Assembly: GCA_026018925.1 (NCBI GenBank)
Contig: JAKSZU010000012.1
Span: 29,377,814-29,441,813, forward strand
Reading direction: 5' to 3'
Source of the DNA: Tupaia tana
Lineage: Eukaryota; Chordata; Mammalia; Scandentia; Tupaiidae
Length of the DNA: 64,000 nt
Shown here: positions 10,609 to 22,680 of the stretch, in pieces
How the letters are laid out: each line of letters starts with the position of its first letter
How positions within the stretch are numbered: the stretch's first letter is position 1
Translations under genes and position numbers: made by a program
The notes under the pieces: model-generated
Told to the model about the DNA's origin: nothing
Seen by the model: the letters and a program-made list of their open reading frames with translations, nothing else
The model's database searches: none

Positions 10609-10856
10609 GGGGACCAGCAATTGGCATAATGGCTATGTCGCTGGACACCCATGTAGTCAATCACGGTTTGAGTCCTGGACACAGTGGCTTAAACTCACAC
10701 TGGGCACACTTGCGTGCATGCGTATGCGCTCAAGATCCCGGAAGAGAATGGAGAAGGGACTGTGGCATGGCCATTCCCCATGAGAGAAGGATTTCTCACT
10801 TTCCTTCTATCTCTCTCTAGCACATGCACCTTATGGCAAAAATCTTAAAAAAAAAA
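10609..10856 (+). mobile_element. SINE-L
   Basis: The head 'ggggaccagcaattggcataatgg' is complete; the body has small deletions and there is an A tail. Confidence 0.88.
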
Positions 10857-10954
10857 GCTAAGCATGCACATATTAAATTACCAGAATGAGTGGAAAGGAT
10901 TTTTTTGTCTTCTGAGTTGTAATTAATTTATTTTATAATGTAAAAATAAAGCAA

Positions 10955-11027
10955 GAAAGATTTCTTGCTTTCTGTCTCTGTCTTTCTGGTAAGTGCACAC
11001 ACCCTGTAGCAAAAACCTCTCAAAAAA
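10955..11027 (+). mobile_element. SINE-L, 3' end only
   Basis: This 5'-truncated copy has only 'gatttcttgctttctgtc' through 'aaaacctctcaaaaaaa'. The truncation fits incomplete reverse transcription. Confidence 0.8.
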
Positions 11028-11387
11028 ACCCAACACATTAGTTAACTAAAAAAACAATGTTGTTAAAGGAGCCCCAATATTCAGTTACCTTCGCTGAATT
11101 AGAGATAAAGCTCATGGTACCCCATAACTTAACCCATTTTTGGGATGGAAAGTAGGAGAAGAGACAATGTTTCTAATACAGATATTTAAAATACTGTAAT
11201 GTATATTTATAAAAATATAAATAATACCTATCTTAAACTAAACAACTGAAAGTTATATCACTTCAGAAAATAAAAACTGAAAATGAACATTTTGTACATT
11301 AAATATGTATTTGCCAGCTAGAGATTTGATTATGATTAAAGAAAACCTCTTATTAAATCCACTCTACTTGAAAATAAAAAATTCATT

Positions 11388-11591
11388 TTTTTTTAATAAA
11401 TCTTTTATTTAACTTTATTTATTTACTTTAATTTGACCAGAGAGGAACGGAGTGAATGAGTGAGTGAGTGAGAAAGAGAGAGAAAGAGAGAGAGAGAAAG
11501 TGAGAAAGCAAGCTGCCAGGTCCGGGACTCGAACCATGGTTGGCCATGTGGGAGTCCAGCACTCTTAACCACTACACCACCTGCTAGCCCC
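11388..11591 (-). mobile_element. SINE-S
   Basis: Contains a GTGA/GAGA-rich stretch (11455-11500) and ends 'cacctgctagccc'. The TSD is 'aaaattcattt'. Confidence 0.88.
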
Positions 11592-11615
11592 CAAAATTCA
11601 TTTCTTTTAAAGGAT

Positions 11616-11860
11616 TTTTTTTTTTTTTGGGGGGGGGGGGGAGATTTTTGCTAGGGCACGAATGCTCGCCAGAGAGACAGAAAGTGAGAAATCACCCCAT
11701 GGATGGTCATGCCGCAATCCCTTCTCCTCCATTCTCCTCCCAGGATCTTAGTACACACTTGTGCCTGGCGTGAATTTTAAGCCACCAGGTTTGGAACTCA
11801 AACTGCAGTAGACTACATGGGAGTCCAGTGACATAATCATCATGCCATCTGCTGGTCCCT
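11616..11860 (-). mobile_element. SINE-L with poly-T/poly-G start
   Basis: The reversed A tail is followed by an unusual run of 13 G (11629-11641) before 'agatttttgct'. The TSD 't(t/c)aaaggatt' is visible. Confidence 0.85.
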
Positions 11861-11955
11861 CTTTCAAAGGATTCTTAACTTCGAAAAAAGGAAAAAATAC
11901 TAAAATACCCTGTGCCCGCTAGCATGCCCAGGCATATTTTAAGTATTAAGAACTA

Positions 11956-12225
11956 CTGGGACCAGCAGTTGGCGTAATGGCTATGTCGCTGAACTCCCAC
12001 ATAGCCGACTGCGGTTTGAGTCCCAGACCCGGTGGCTTAAACTCACGCCAGGCGCTTGTGTGTGTGTGCCCAAGATCCCGAGAGGAGAATGGAGGAGAAG
12101 GGATTGCGGCATGGCCATCTCCCCTGGGGGGTGATTTCTCGCTATCTCTCTGTCTCTCTCTTGTCTGTCTGGCAAACGCACGTGCCCTATGGCAAAAACC
12201 TCTCCAAAAAAAAACAACAACAACA
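11956..12225 (+). mobile_element. SINE-L
   Basis: A complete copy with an intact C6TG6 repeat and an 'acaacaacaac' tail. Confidence 0.9.
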
Positions 12226-12261
12226 GAGCAGTGCTCTACTACTTGCACCACCATGGCTGGG

Positions 12262-12410
12262 CCTCATGCTAAATGTTTTGACATACCTCTCATTATCCTC
12301 ATAATAACTCTGTAAGGCACTGGTATATCCCATTTGAAAAAGAGCTGCTGAGAGGTTAACTTGCCCTTGTGATTCTAAGCCGGTGGTCTGACCCCAAGGC
12401 TCATGATCAT
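12262..12410 (-). mobile_element. MIR
   Basis: 'cctcataataactctgtaaggcactggtat...cccatttg' then 'gctgctgagaggttaacttgcc' reads as a reversed MIR core. Confidence 0.7.
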
Positions 12411-12869
12411 CATCACTGTACTCCATGGCCTCTTCTCTCTCTCTGCAGCTTTCAATGCCTAATGCTCATGGGGGTTTTTTTGTTGCTGGTTTTTTTTTTT
12501 TTTTTTTTTTCATTTGCCATTGTCTCTAGCAGAAAATATATGAGTACCTAGCAGAAGAGTATTGGTGAAGTCATCAAGAAGGCAACCAAAGGACAGAGAG
12601 GAGGAGAAACTTGCCCTAAGATTAAAGGCCTTTGAAGACCAAAGTCCCTGCATACGTCAGTCACTAAAGTTCAGCGTCAGCCCTCTTAGTCAGAGAGTGC
12701 ACTGGGAGCAGATGAAGGTGGATTTATTTCTATGCTGTTCTGTGGCCACCCTCCCATGACCAAAAGGGAATAGAGACCTCAAGAAGCCTCTTCTAAACTA
12801 CAGAAGTAGTCATCGGTCATTGTCAGCAGCAAAATCTTTAGAAATAATAAAAGTCAAAAACTAAAGGGA

Positions 12870-13119
12870 GGGGGCCAGCTGACAGTGTGGTGATTAAGGT
12901 GGCAGGATCCCACATAGCTGACTGTGCAGTTCAAGTCCCAGACCTGGCAGCTTGAAAGTTATGCCAGGCATGTGGGTGAGCATGGTTAGAATCCTGAAAG
13001 GAAGGAACAATGAAGAGAAATATGACCATCCTTCATGGGGGGGGGGGGGTGCTTTTTCTCCTCCCTGCCCCCATCAGTACATGTGCCCTATAACAAATTT
13101 AAAACAAACAAACAAAACT
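12870..13119 (+). mobile_element. SINE-L, old, with internal G run
   Basis: The body centre has expanded to a G12 run (13037-13048) where other copies have TGGGGGG. Confidence 0.8.
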
Positions 13120-13126
13120 AAAGGGA

Positions 13127-13370
13127 GAGCCGGCCCATGACTTGGTAATTTAAGGGAGCTAGATCCCAAATGGTCAACCATGGTTCAAATCTTGGCTCCA
13201 GCAGCTTGGAAAATATGCCAGGCACATGTGTGTGCCTCAGATCCAGTAAGATAGAGAAATGGAGAAGAGACTGGGGCATGCCTTCTCTTTCTACCTCTGT
13301 CTCACTCTGGAGAGTTCAAGTGCCCTTTGGCAATAACAAAGTAACGACAACTAAAGTGAAGGCAAAGGAA
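13127..13370 (+). mobile_element. SINE-L, old
   Basis: The head 'gagccggcccatgacttgg' is followed by a shortened body with 'tggagaagagactggggc'. Confidence 0.78.
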
Positions 13371-13386
13371 AACTTTTAATATTTTT

Positions 13387-13558
13387 AAAAAGAATTATTT
13401 TATTTAACTTTATTCATTCATTCATTTATTTAAATTTGACCAGAGAGGGACAGAGAAAGAGGGAGACTGAGAAAGCGAGCTGCCAGGTCCACGACTCAAA
13501 CTGTGATTAGGCACGTGGGAGTCCAGTGCCCTTAACCACCATGCCACCTGCCGACCCC
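13387..13558 (-). mobile_element. SINE-S
   Basis: Starts 'aagaattattttatttaac', has an ATTC repeat in the tail, and ends 'cacctgccgacccc'. Confidence 0.88.
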
Positions 13559-13580
13559 TTTTTGCTAAGTCGCTGCTGAT

Positions 13581-13845
13581 GCTTTTTTTTTTTTTTTTTT
13601 TTTTTTTTGAGAGGTTTTTGTTATAGGGCGCATGCACTTGCCAGAAAGACAGAGAGACAGAAAGCAAGAAATCACCCCCCAGGGTGGATGGCCATGACAC
13701 AATCCCCTCTTCTCCATTCTCTCAGGATCATGGGACCTTACGCACATGCACCTGGGGTGAGTTTAAGCCACTGGGTCTGGGACTCAAACCGCAGTCGACT
13801 ACGTGGGAGTCCAACGATGTAACCATTACACTATCTGCTGGTTCC
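13581..13845 (-). mobile_element. SINE-L
   Basis: Full reversed copy ending 'tctgctggttcc'. It is the last SINE before the 6-kb SINE-free block. Confidence 0.9.
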
Positions 13846-13978
13846 AAAAGACTTTGAATATTAACTTGGTCTGGAGCTGGGAAGAATGTGCATAGCCTGA
13901 CTCCTACAGAATTCCTCTCTTCGCGCTCTCACATTTCCTGGAGTACTACAGCTACAAAAGAGAGGACTACTGACTCAC

Positions 13979-14052
13979 CCAAGAGAGGAGCGCAGCCGCT
14001 CGGGTGGCATGGAGCGTCATCTTGGTGACTCGAGATAGTCACCCCGATGCAC
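13979..14052 (-). CDS. NUMA1: NUMA1 first coding exon (start codon)
   Basis: This 74-bp minus-strand exon has an acceptor preceded by a strong pyrimidine tract ('ttcttcctcctttgggttccag', 14053 and above). It then has 32 bases of 5' untranslated sequence and an ATG at 14020-14018. The coding part (14020-13979) is 14 codons, MTLHATRAAALLSW, and ends in phase 0 at a GTGAGT donor (plus 13973-13978). The start is chosen because it matches the known NuMA N-terminus and the context is 'accaagATGa'. The human protein has G where the eighth residue here is A. Just to the left a SINE ends at 13845; to the right a SINE-free block begins. Confidence 0.96.
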
Positions 14053-14889
14053 CTGGAACCCAAAGGAGGAAGAAAAGCATTAGATCCATTACCTATAACC
14101 AATGAGCAGAGGGGAACTGCTTCCATTTCCCACTTAAATCATTTATCACTTTGCATATAATCCAACAAGGCACCAGGGGAATTTTTAGAGAGCTCAGAGT
14201 AATACATGAAAATTACTATAGAGCTGATCATGTCAGAGCTAACGGCGAAGAATTCTGCATTAAATTCAATGACCACAAGCTCCCACACAATCTCTCAGTT
14301 CCACAGAAAACAGAACACTCAAAGTTGGACATGGTGTCTTTAAATATGGAACAAACATGGTTTTTTCAGACAGGTCTGGGTGTGATCACTGTCTTCTGGC
14401 TCTTTCTACAGGTCCCAAATTCAACCTAATAACCAAATCCTTGGGGAAACATCTCTAAATTCTAGATTTTTCTATCCTCCATAGAACTGTCAAAGATAGA
14501 TATGGTTAAAATGGGGGATTGGGCATATCCAAAGAAAGGTCTCTAGATGAAGCCATGCCCAATTGTGGAGATCCCATGGGATGCTAATAGAAGATTAGGC
14601 ACTTGTCCTGGTATTCTTATACCCAATTTCCTTTCCCACTGGGAGTCTGCCATCTGCCTGCCAACCTACCCAAGAGATCACAGGAATGATGACTAAACCC
14701 GCACCTCCTTGCAGCCCCTACACTGCCCACAGATCTCTAGGGGTTCAATCAGCCCTACCCCCACCTCCTCTGTTCAGTCTGTCACTATTCTTGGAGGGGA
14801 ACAAGAGTGGTAAGAACCATATCACCTATGAATCTCAGACACACTGGCATCTCCAAGGTGCGGGTTCTGTGGCCCAACTTTCACTAAGT

Positions 14890-15240
14890 ACCTCCTCTAT
14901 GCAAGGTGCTAGGTACAAAGGAAATGCCACCCTTGCCCACAGACTTACTGTCTGGTAGGGAAAAGAGAGACAAAAATCTGATCATTCAATTGCTATCATC
15001 TCGTGGTCCTTCTCATCCAAGGGTACTTTGCTTATCAACCAACCAAGAGGTATTTTCGTAGTCCCTATTATGGTCACCTTGTGTAGGGAGCTGTGTGTGA
15101 TATGGGAGACAACGACATGATTGGTCCCCACTTTTAAGGGGCTTACAGCAGGATAAGAAGTAAAATTAAATATAAAAGAAGCACTAATGGAATAAAATGA
15201 TTAAATGCTAAATATAACTGCATGCTAATTATAATTAAGT
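14890..15240 (+). repeat. Ancient mammalian repeat, family not assigned
   Basis: 'cctcctctatgcaaggtgctaggtac' and 'cccacttttaaggggcttacagc' are typical of a common old repeat with 'aggagcttacagtct'-type sequence. Confidence 0.45.
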
Positions 15241-18200
15241 GCTTCCTGACCCTGCAAAACCCAACATGATTCCACCTGACATACCAACGTCACAGTCTTG
15301 GAAGTGTGCCAGTTTGCTCATTCGGGCCCGATTTACTCAAAGGGCTTTGGCAAGAGTAAGTGAGATGGTGAAGGGAGACCTCAGGAGGGCCTAGAGCTTA
15401 TGCATTCCTTATCTTGGGTAATTTTTACCAAATCCATGGATACCGAAGGCCTAACCCTTAGGGCCAGGCCAAGATGAAGGCAGATGGCTTCAATTACTGC
15501 CTTGCAAAAAGGCTTTTCTGGTGCCGGCCGACCTAAAGCTAGAGCGCCCATGCTCGACCCATGTGGTGAAGGTAGCAATAGCCAAATGCTCAACTGGGGC
15601 TTCTTTTTAAAGCAAAAGAAAACAAAAAGACTGTGACCTGTTCAATAACAAGGGGAACCAGGCCCAGATCACCATCCCCTCAGCCCCACTGCTGCCTATA
15701 GGTCTGCAGTCCAGATGAGGCCCAGCACTACAGTCAGAAATTTTATTTGCAACGGGTGGGAGGTAGGTCTTGCCCACTCTGAGAGATCCCACAGCTGTGC
15801 TGCTAAAAATGACCTGAGGTTTAACCAACCTTTTCTATTCATCTCAGAGGCAAAACATGCAACCCTCTGTTCTCCCAGGAGAGCCTGTCTAAAACTAGTT
15901 CCGCCGCTTGAGAAAATTAGTGTCAAGGCCAGATGCCCTTTTCTGGGCTCCTCGAGCTGAAAATGGGAGGAATCCAAACTCCTGAAGGACTTTGTCAGCT
16001 CAAAGCCCATTAAGGGGCACTTGTTCAGAGACAGGATACCAGGGTGAAAGGCTTGAGGAGAGTCCAGTCATTCACTCTTCCCTGGGAAACGGCTGGGGAA
16101 ACGGCTAATTGAAGCCAGCACCCCCGGCAGGTCTCAGCACTGGGACTGTAGCTTTAAGCAGGGCTTGGCTTAGATAGAACTCAAGGCTCCTGGCCAGAGC
16201 ACCATCCTCCCCACCCTCCCCCTGAAATCTGAGGCAAGCCCCACCCAGAAGACTGGGTGATGGTGATGGAAAGACAGATCCCTATGATGTAGCCCACAGT
16301 CATTTCACAGAAGGATCTGCTGAAATCCACCACGATTCGACTGGGTACCCCACAAACCCCAATCGGCAAACAAAGAAACCCCCAGAATACAGGCCAGGCC
16401 CTCTGGGGGCACCTTCAGAGTTCCCACCTGCCTGAAATGTCCTCAAAATTCAAAGCAGAGGCTTCAGAGAGCTGGTATGATACTCAGTGTTTTTGCTGGT
16501 TTCGATAAGAAATCAAGACACACAAGCAGCTACTTATAAACTTAAGGCCCTGCATTCCCATGGCATTTTCCAAACTGACATAATACAGCTCCCCCACATC
16601 AGGACCAATTTCCACACTTACAGCCATCCTCCTGTGTTTCCAGGAAAACTGTAATAGGACAAGGGACACACAGTCACTGGCCTGCACCCTCACTGGATCT
16701 TAAGGAGTTAAAATCTAGCCTTGGTCTCCTAGGAGGACTGAAGCTAATGCAAACCACCTGCTCAGCTGCAGGACCAGGGACTAGAGGGTTCAGGTTGCTG
16801 AGCTCTGGGGTCTGTGCTAAAATAGCTTTAATTTTAGCGCAAACCGCAAACGAGTGATAGGCCAAAGGCCAGAGGGTCTGAGTGGCAGCAGCACTGCTTC
16901 CTTACCCCACCCCCTGGCCAGAGTGCCAGCTCCGTTGGAGAAGGCTTCTTAGGCACTTACTGCCTGCCGGAACACCAGCCCTACAAGATCCCAGAGTGAC
17001 CTTTGGTCCCAGAGAGCTGTACTGGTCTGGCAACTCATGGGCCCTTGCCTCCACTGAACCCTCATTCTCCTAGTGCTAACTCCCAGAATACCAGGGTCCA
17101 AAGCCCACACAAGATCCCTCCTAAGAGGGTCCTCCTTGAACCTCAACACCCTCTGGCACAATGATTCCAAAGGCCCAGAGACTCCCAGCTCACAAAGGAA
17201 ATGGCTGCCCCATCTGTGCGTCGTGCTCAGTGGTAGCATTCGCCACCACTCACCCAGAGCCTCCAGCCTGTAGCCGTGAGTATTCCATACTCTGCACGCC
17301 TTTCTAAAAGAGATCCCTCCCAAGTCTGAGAGAGATCGCACGCAGGGTGAACACCCTGGTTCTGGGGCTCCTCCTCCCCTAACTCTGGCAGGCACAGGCA
17401 CGCAGGCCCCCTAGCCCTCACCTGGCAGATCACCCCAGAGGGGCCCAGCAAGGCCAAGCCAGCTCCCCATAGGCTACCGCCACAGAAAACAGAACAGGAA
17501 ACATCGCGTGGGTACATCCCCTTGCCCCGAGAAGATAAAAGGCCAAAGGACCAGCAGCTCTGAGAGAAGTCCGGGAAGATAAACACCATCTCCCAACTCC
17601 TGGCGAGTCCAGGGCACTGTCTGGTCCAAGTCCAAAGGGTTTCTCTGCACTCCGGTGGTCAGGGGCAAGCCAGCCTGCTGCAGGGATCCCCCGGTCCCTC
17701 TAAAGGGACCACCAGCTCTGGGCTCGGGCTTCCCGCTTTTCACGCAGCCACCCTCTCTTTGTAGCTCAGTTTGGCCCAGAGCCCTAAGGCTCTGGAGAGG
17801 AGCGCGGGAGGGGCTGCAGGGGAAACCGACATTCCCTGGTTTCTTCAAAAGTGGCTCCTGATCGCCACCCCTCCCCCACGTGCTGTACAGTCCAGATCAG
17901 GAGATGCGGGCAAGGCTGCACTCAGGAGCCAGACCTGAGGCCTAGGAACCTGCTACTGCGCGTGCACACACACCCAGGGCCCTGCCGCAGCTCCTGGCGC
18001 ACACCCTGGTCCCCACCAGCTGACAAAGTGAACCTGCTCACTGCCCACCGCTGCTCCCCAGCCAGGGCTTCCCAGCCGAGAAGCCCCTCCTGAGCTGTCT
18101 GCGCAGCTCGACGTGCACACACGCTTTGCCCTCTGAACAAAACACTGACATCGACTCGAGGGGGAAAGAAAGCAACCCTCTGCTCTGAAAGGCGCCAACT

Positions 18201-19689
18201 CCCGGATGTTGGCAAGCTCTGCTCCCAGTGCCTGTTTCTGAGTATGTTTACTTGCTCGCCCTCCTCTCTCCCTCCCCTTTAAGGATGGCGCAGGGAAGGG
18301 AGGTGAGGGGGGAGCATCCACCCCACCCCCTCGTCCATGTTTGAACAAAAACCCAGAGAAAGAGTCAGGGAGAAAAAGTCTCAGTGCAGGGGGCCTTACC
18401 AGACTCCTAAAGCCAAACGTATCTACAGGTTTTAATCCGCCATTAGCATTTAAATCTTGAAAGGAGAGGAGAAAGGGGGGCCAGTGGAAAGTAACCCCAC
18501 ACACAAAAGAAAAGTTGTTGGTTTTCTTCTCAGTCAGCCTGGCAGGAGCGATCTTCCTGGCTGACAGCCAGAAGTGCGTCACAGCCAGGAGTCTGCTTTC
18601 TTTAAAGGCACAGCAAGCTTCCGCGGTCTGGGAGTGACTGCGGAGCAGGGAACTCTCGGCGGGGTGGGGGGCCGGGGAGAGGGGCGCACTGGGGAGGAGG
18701 GGCCGTGGAGGCGAGGGCTGGAGGCTTGGTCCACAAACAAGGGAACAGGGCGCATGGGGGTGGGGCGCAAGCAGGCAGCAAAATCACTGAACTGCAGCGG
18801 TGTGAGAGCCAGGCCAAACTCTGGCAGAAACACAGCAACATCTCACAGCGGCCTGACAAACCTGGGATCACCTGGACCCCCCCCTGCGTTCTCCTTCCAC
18901 CCGGAGCTTAGGGCAGCAGTGACAGCCTGGCCATCTCTCTGGCCCGCAGCGGAAGGGTAGGCCAAAGGCTGCCCGATGATTAAATCAGCCCCTGCCTGGC
19001 GGCAGGCAGGGCAGAGAGGAAGACCCGGGAATAGAAGGCTTTGAAGAGCAAGCAAAAGGCAGGCCCTTTTAAGGGGGGCAGCTTCCTGCCGGCTCCAGGG
19101 CGGGCCGTGTCTTTAAGCACACACACGCCGCTTGCACACAAAGCGCCTCGCCTCTTTCCGTGGGCACCGCCTGCCCTGGGACATGGCCACCCCCAAGCCC
19201 ATTCCCCAGGGGAATCTCTCCAGCCCAGTACCTTCTGCGTGGCAAAGCCAGGATGCCTTGCTGGGCCCGCTCCTCCCCCTCGTCCACCCAAACAAGAAGC
19301 CCAGGCAGATTCTGGCCCGGAGCGCAGGCTTGCGCTGTCCTGTCCGGGTGGCTGCGTGCTATTGTCGACTGTGGAATGGCCGCCAAAATCCCAGCTGTGC
19401 TGCCAGAACCTAATCCCCTGTTCCGCTGAGCATTTGTGGGGAGGGGCTGAGGGGCCGAGGCACAGGAGTACAGCAAGCACGGGCTGGAGCCCTGAGCAGA
19501 CACAGGCACTGGGGCGACGACAGGCAACGCCTGCAGGGTCTGCCTCCCCTACATGGCAGAAAGAAAAGATGTCTGACTCTAGGACAAAACCCTGGGTTTC
19601 CACCCGTTCAACGGCAACCCTCTCTGCAACCCTCACCCAGGCTGCACGAGAAGCCAGCTGATCGTTAACAGGAATCCTCTCATCCTACG

Positions 19690-19795
19690 GCCACAGGTAT
19701 CAGAGCACCTACTATGTGCAGGACACGGCTCTAGAACATCAAAGGGAGAACACAAAGATGAGTTAAACCCAGTGTCTGCAGGAAGTACATTAGAA
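19690..19795 (+). repeat. Ancient mammalian repeat fragment
   Basis: 'agcacctactatgtgcagga' then 'cacaaagatgagttaaaccc' belongs to the same old family as the fragments at 4235 and 14890. Confidence 0.45.
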
Positions 19796-19923
19796 TTCCA
19801 AGGGAGATTAAAAAAATGGGACGAGAAAACTATGTTTCAAGAAGGTATGTGCTAATTCCACAAAAAATGTAAAGAAACATTCTAAGAAGTTGAGAGTAGG
19901 GAAGGATTAAAAAAAAAAAATGC

Positions 19924-20162
19924 AGAGGCCAGCAGGTGGTGTGGAGGTTAAGGTACTACATCCCACAAGGCCAACAATGCGGTTAGAGTCCTGGACCCAG
20001 TGGCTTGAGGGTCACGCAGGGAGTATGTGCATACCTACATCCTGAGAGGAGAGTGGAGAAGAGGAGATTGTGACTTGGCGTGGCCATTGGCACTGGGGCA
20101 TGATTTCTCACTTTCCCTTTCAGTCTTTCTCTCTGGTACACAAAAACTGGGGGGGGGGGGGG
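19924..20162 (+). mobile_element. SINE-L, old, ending in a G run
   Basis: The head 'gaggccagcaggtggtgtgg' is normal, but the 3' end is 'aaaactgggggggggggggg' rather than an A tail. Confidence 0.82.
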
Positions 20163-20163
20163 A

Positions 20164-20400
20164 ATGGGCCGGCTTGGTGGTTATAGTGCTGGATCCCACA
20201 TGGCTGGACCTCGCGACTTGAGGGTCACGCTGGGCATGGGCATGTGTGCACGCATGTCCAAATCCTGGAAGGGGAACAGAGGAGGGATTGCGGCATGGCC
20301 ATCCCCCCGGAGGGTGATTTCTTACTCTCTCCTCCCAGATGAGTGCACACTCCCAGTAAAAAAGAAAAACAAAAACAAAACTAATAAAATAAAGAAAGAA
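20164..20400 (+). mobile_element. SINE-L, old
   Basis: Starts right after the previous copy ('atgggccggcttggtggtta'). Body and an AAAC/AAAG-rich tail follow. Confidence 0.8.
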
Positions 20401-20529
20401 AAGAAAAGACAGTGGGAAAACAGGTTTGAAGGGTGAACCAAGGGCAGAGAGTTGGAGAATCGTGAACTTCAAACCCAGGAGTCAAATCAAGGTGTGCAGT
20501 TTAGTTAGTTGTTTCTAACACCGAGCTGT

Positions 20530-20800
20530 ATGCGACAGGAACTGTGCTGTTCATCCCGGCATAAATGAGTGAGGCTAGCAGCAGGGAGGTGACTCAGGAG
20601 GCTGCCATGACAGACCAGAGCTAGGTAACGAGGACACGGACATAACGGGGGGATGTAAAGGGAGCGGAAAGAAGGGGGACGAGAGACGTCGTGGAGACAC
20701 GGTAAGGGACTAAGGCGAAGCAGGAGGACAAACTGTATGGGGAGGAGAGTGTGCAGATGAGAGGCAGAACTGAGTGGAGGAGAGGAGGATGTCAGGAGGG
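20530..20800 (+). repeat. Ancient mammalian repeat, family not assigned
   Basis: 'gcagggaggtgactcaggag' and 'gaggagaggaggatgtcagg' resemble a widespread old repeat also suspected at 3640-4100. Confidence 0.4.
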
Positions 20801-20829
20801 AGGAAACCAGTGCAGTAAAAAGCTGGTGC

Positions 20830-21040
20830 TTCCTAAGTGCACACTGTGTGCAGGACATGGCACTGCCAGGCATGCGGGTTAACTCGCCGATTTAACTCCC
20901 TCAGTGAAGTAGGTGCTTTTGCATCCACCTTTATAGATGGCGAATCTGAACCACAGAAATGAAATCATTGGTCTGAGATCACACAACTAAAAATGACAGA
21001 ACTGTCTACCGCTTGCTTCTGTGTGACCCCAGAGAGAAAT
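20830..21040 (-). mobile_element. MIR
   Basis: 'gtgtgcaggacatggcactgcc' and 'gatggcgaatctgaaccacag...gagatcacacaact' match a reversed MIR. Confidence 0.75.
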
Positions 21041-21091
21041 CTCTGAGCCTCAGTATCTCTGATAAAAATCAAATGAAAACACAGAGGTCAT

Positions 21092-21341
21092 GGGCCAGCA
21101 GGAGGCGAGGTGGTAAAGACACTGGGTTCCATAGGGCCAGCTCAGCAGTTCAAGTCCCAGACCCAGCAGTTTGAAAAACACACCAGGCACATGTTTATGC
21201 ATGCTCAAAATCCCAAGAGGAGAAAGGAGGAGAAAGAACTCCAGAGTAGCCATCCCCAGTGGGAGGTGATTTCTCGTTTTCCCTTTCTCTGTCCCCTCTC
21301 TGGTGAGCATATACATCCTATGGCAAAAATCAAATAAATAG
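21092..21341 (+). mobile_element. SINE-L, old
   Basis: The head 'tgggccagcaggaggcgagg' and body 'aatcccaagaggagaaagg' are clear. Confidence 0.85.
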
Positions 21342-21401
21342 AGAGCTCCAACGACTGTGGCTCAACAGTAATGCCAGTGCCCTGCAGTGCTAGCAATCTT
21401 G

Positions 21402-21652
21402 ATTTTTTTCTTTTGAGAGGTTTTTGCTATAGAGCACGTGCACTCACCAGAGAGACAGAGACAGAAAGCGAGCAATCACCCCCCAGGGAGGATGGCCACA
21501 CCGCAATCCCTTCTCCTCCATTTTCCTCTCAGGATCTTGGGCACACACACACATCCGCTTGGCGTGAGTTTAAGCCACTGCGTCCAGGACTCGAACCACG
21601 GTCAACTAAGTGGGAATTCAGCAACATAGCCATGATGCCAACTGCTGGTCCC
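21402..21652 (-). mobile_element. SINE-L
   Basis: Reversed copy ending 'caactgctggtccc'. Its body keeps the 'ccccccaggga' centre. Confidence 0.9.
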
Positions 21653-21654
21653 AG

Positions 21655-22234
21655 TGATAGTAGTCTTAAGGCCAGCTGTGGGTCTGGGTTCTGGGTAGGC
21701 CTGAAAAACACTCCTAGTGCACAGATGCCCAACATCCCGAGGAGCCAGAGGGCTGGGGAAGGGGATCACTGTGTCAGGGGTCCTTCCCACCATCCCCATT
21801 TCTAGGCATGCGCATGCTTTCTACCATAAAATGAAAGGGAATTAAAAAAAAATAATAAGGATAAGAAACCCCTGTTCAAAGACGATGGGAATCAATTCAG
21901 TACCATCCATGAGGTACCCTACACACATAAGGTACCATGGGTGATTCACAAAGGTTAGTTCTCATTTGGCATTTTGGTCCCTGGACTCCAAGGTGCCCGA
22001 GCAGAAGTCAGCTCATTGGTGGGGACGCCGAAAAGGGTGAGCGGGAGCTCAGATCCTTGGTCTGCCTTTCAGGATTCTACTTTAGGTTCAGCTCAAACCC
22101 CGACACCTCAAATAAGTAACACTTAACTGTGGTTACCTTGGGGGAGGAGTTAGAATGTGGGAAACATTTACTGGGGACTTTCTCCACTACAGGTCTCTTT
22201 TATGTTTGAATTTATCATCAATAAGCATGCATTA
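21655..22234. other. Intron; possible old L1-like 3' end at 22085-22200
   Basis: 'actgtggttaccttggggga' followed by 'atgtttgaatttatcatcaataa' resembles 3' ends of old LINE-1 elements. The rest shows nothing that I recognise. Confidence 0.35.
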
Positions 22235-22235
22235 C

Positions 22236-22488
22236 ATTAGTGTTTCTTTGGTTGGTTGGCTGGTTTGTGTAGTTTGCAGAAGAGAGAAAGGAAGAGAGAG
22301 AAGGTGAGAAAGGACCTCCCAGGGGAGAGGGCCACACTGCAATTCCTTCTCTTCCACTTTCCTCTAGGGATCTGGCTAACGCACCCACACCCAGCATGTT
22401 TTTCAAGCTGCTGGGTCCGGGACTGGAACCGTGCAGTCGGACATGTGGGACCCAGTGCCTTAACCACCTTAACCACCTAGCTGGCCCT
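22236..22488 (-). mobile_element. SINE-L, old
   Basis: Reversed body and a head with a duplicated 'ttaaccacc'. The TSD 'gcatg(c/t)atta' fits. Confidence 0.82.
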
Positions 22489-22549
22489 GCATGTATTATG
22501 TTGTTGATCAGAATGTGTCTACATCCTGCACTCGGCACTTGCCACCTTG

Positions 22550-22680
22550 CGTGTATACCCGCCCTGTCTGGTCTTCATGTCTAGAATGTAAATTCCTCAA
22601 GGGCACAGCCAGCTCCATCTTTCTACGATCCCCCATCACTCATAGCTCACTAGGGCTCCTTGGCCATGTGCTACTGATGT
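22550..22680 (+). mobile_element. L2 3' fragment
   Basis: 'ctagaatgtaaattcctcaagggcac' is the typical L2 3' region. Only a fragment is seen. Confidence 0.5.

Larger units (their letters stand above)
14053..19923. promoter_or_regulatory. SINE-free, GC-rich intronic block, candidate regulatory region
   Basis: No tRNA-derived SINE occurs in about 5.9 kb, while flanking sequence has nearly two per kb. From about 16800 the composition becomes GC-rich, with a CpG-rich part near 18600-19500. It lies just upstream of the start-codon exon of NUMA1. A fragment of an old unassigned repeat is at 14890-15240 and another near 19690-19790. The long ORFs here are composition effects and have no recognisable domains. 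It could be an internal promoter or enhancer cluster. Confidence 0.5.

Noticed and set aside
12480..12510. T run taken as the start of a reversed SINE
   Set aside because: No SINE body follows ('catttgccattgtctc'); it is a simple T run.
17953..19661. Several ORFs of 150-220 codons on both strands
   Set aside because: GC-rich sequence lowers stop frequency. No domains, no splice context and overlapping frames; judged chance ORFs.
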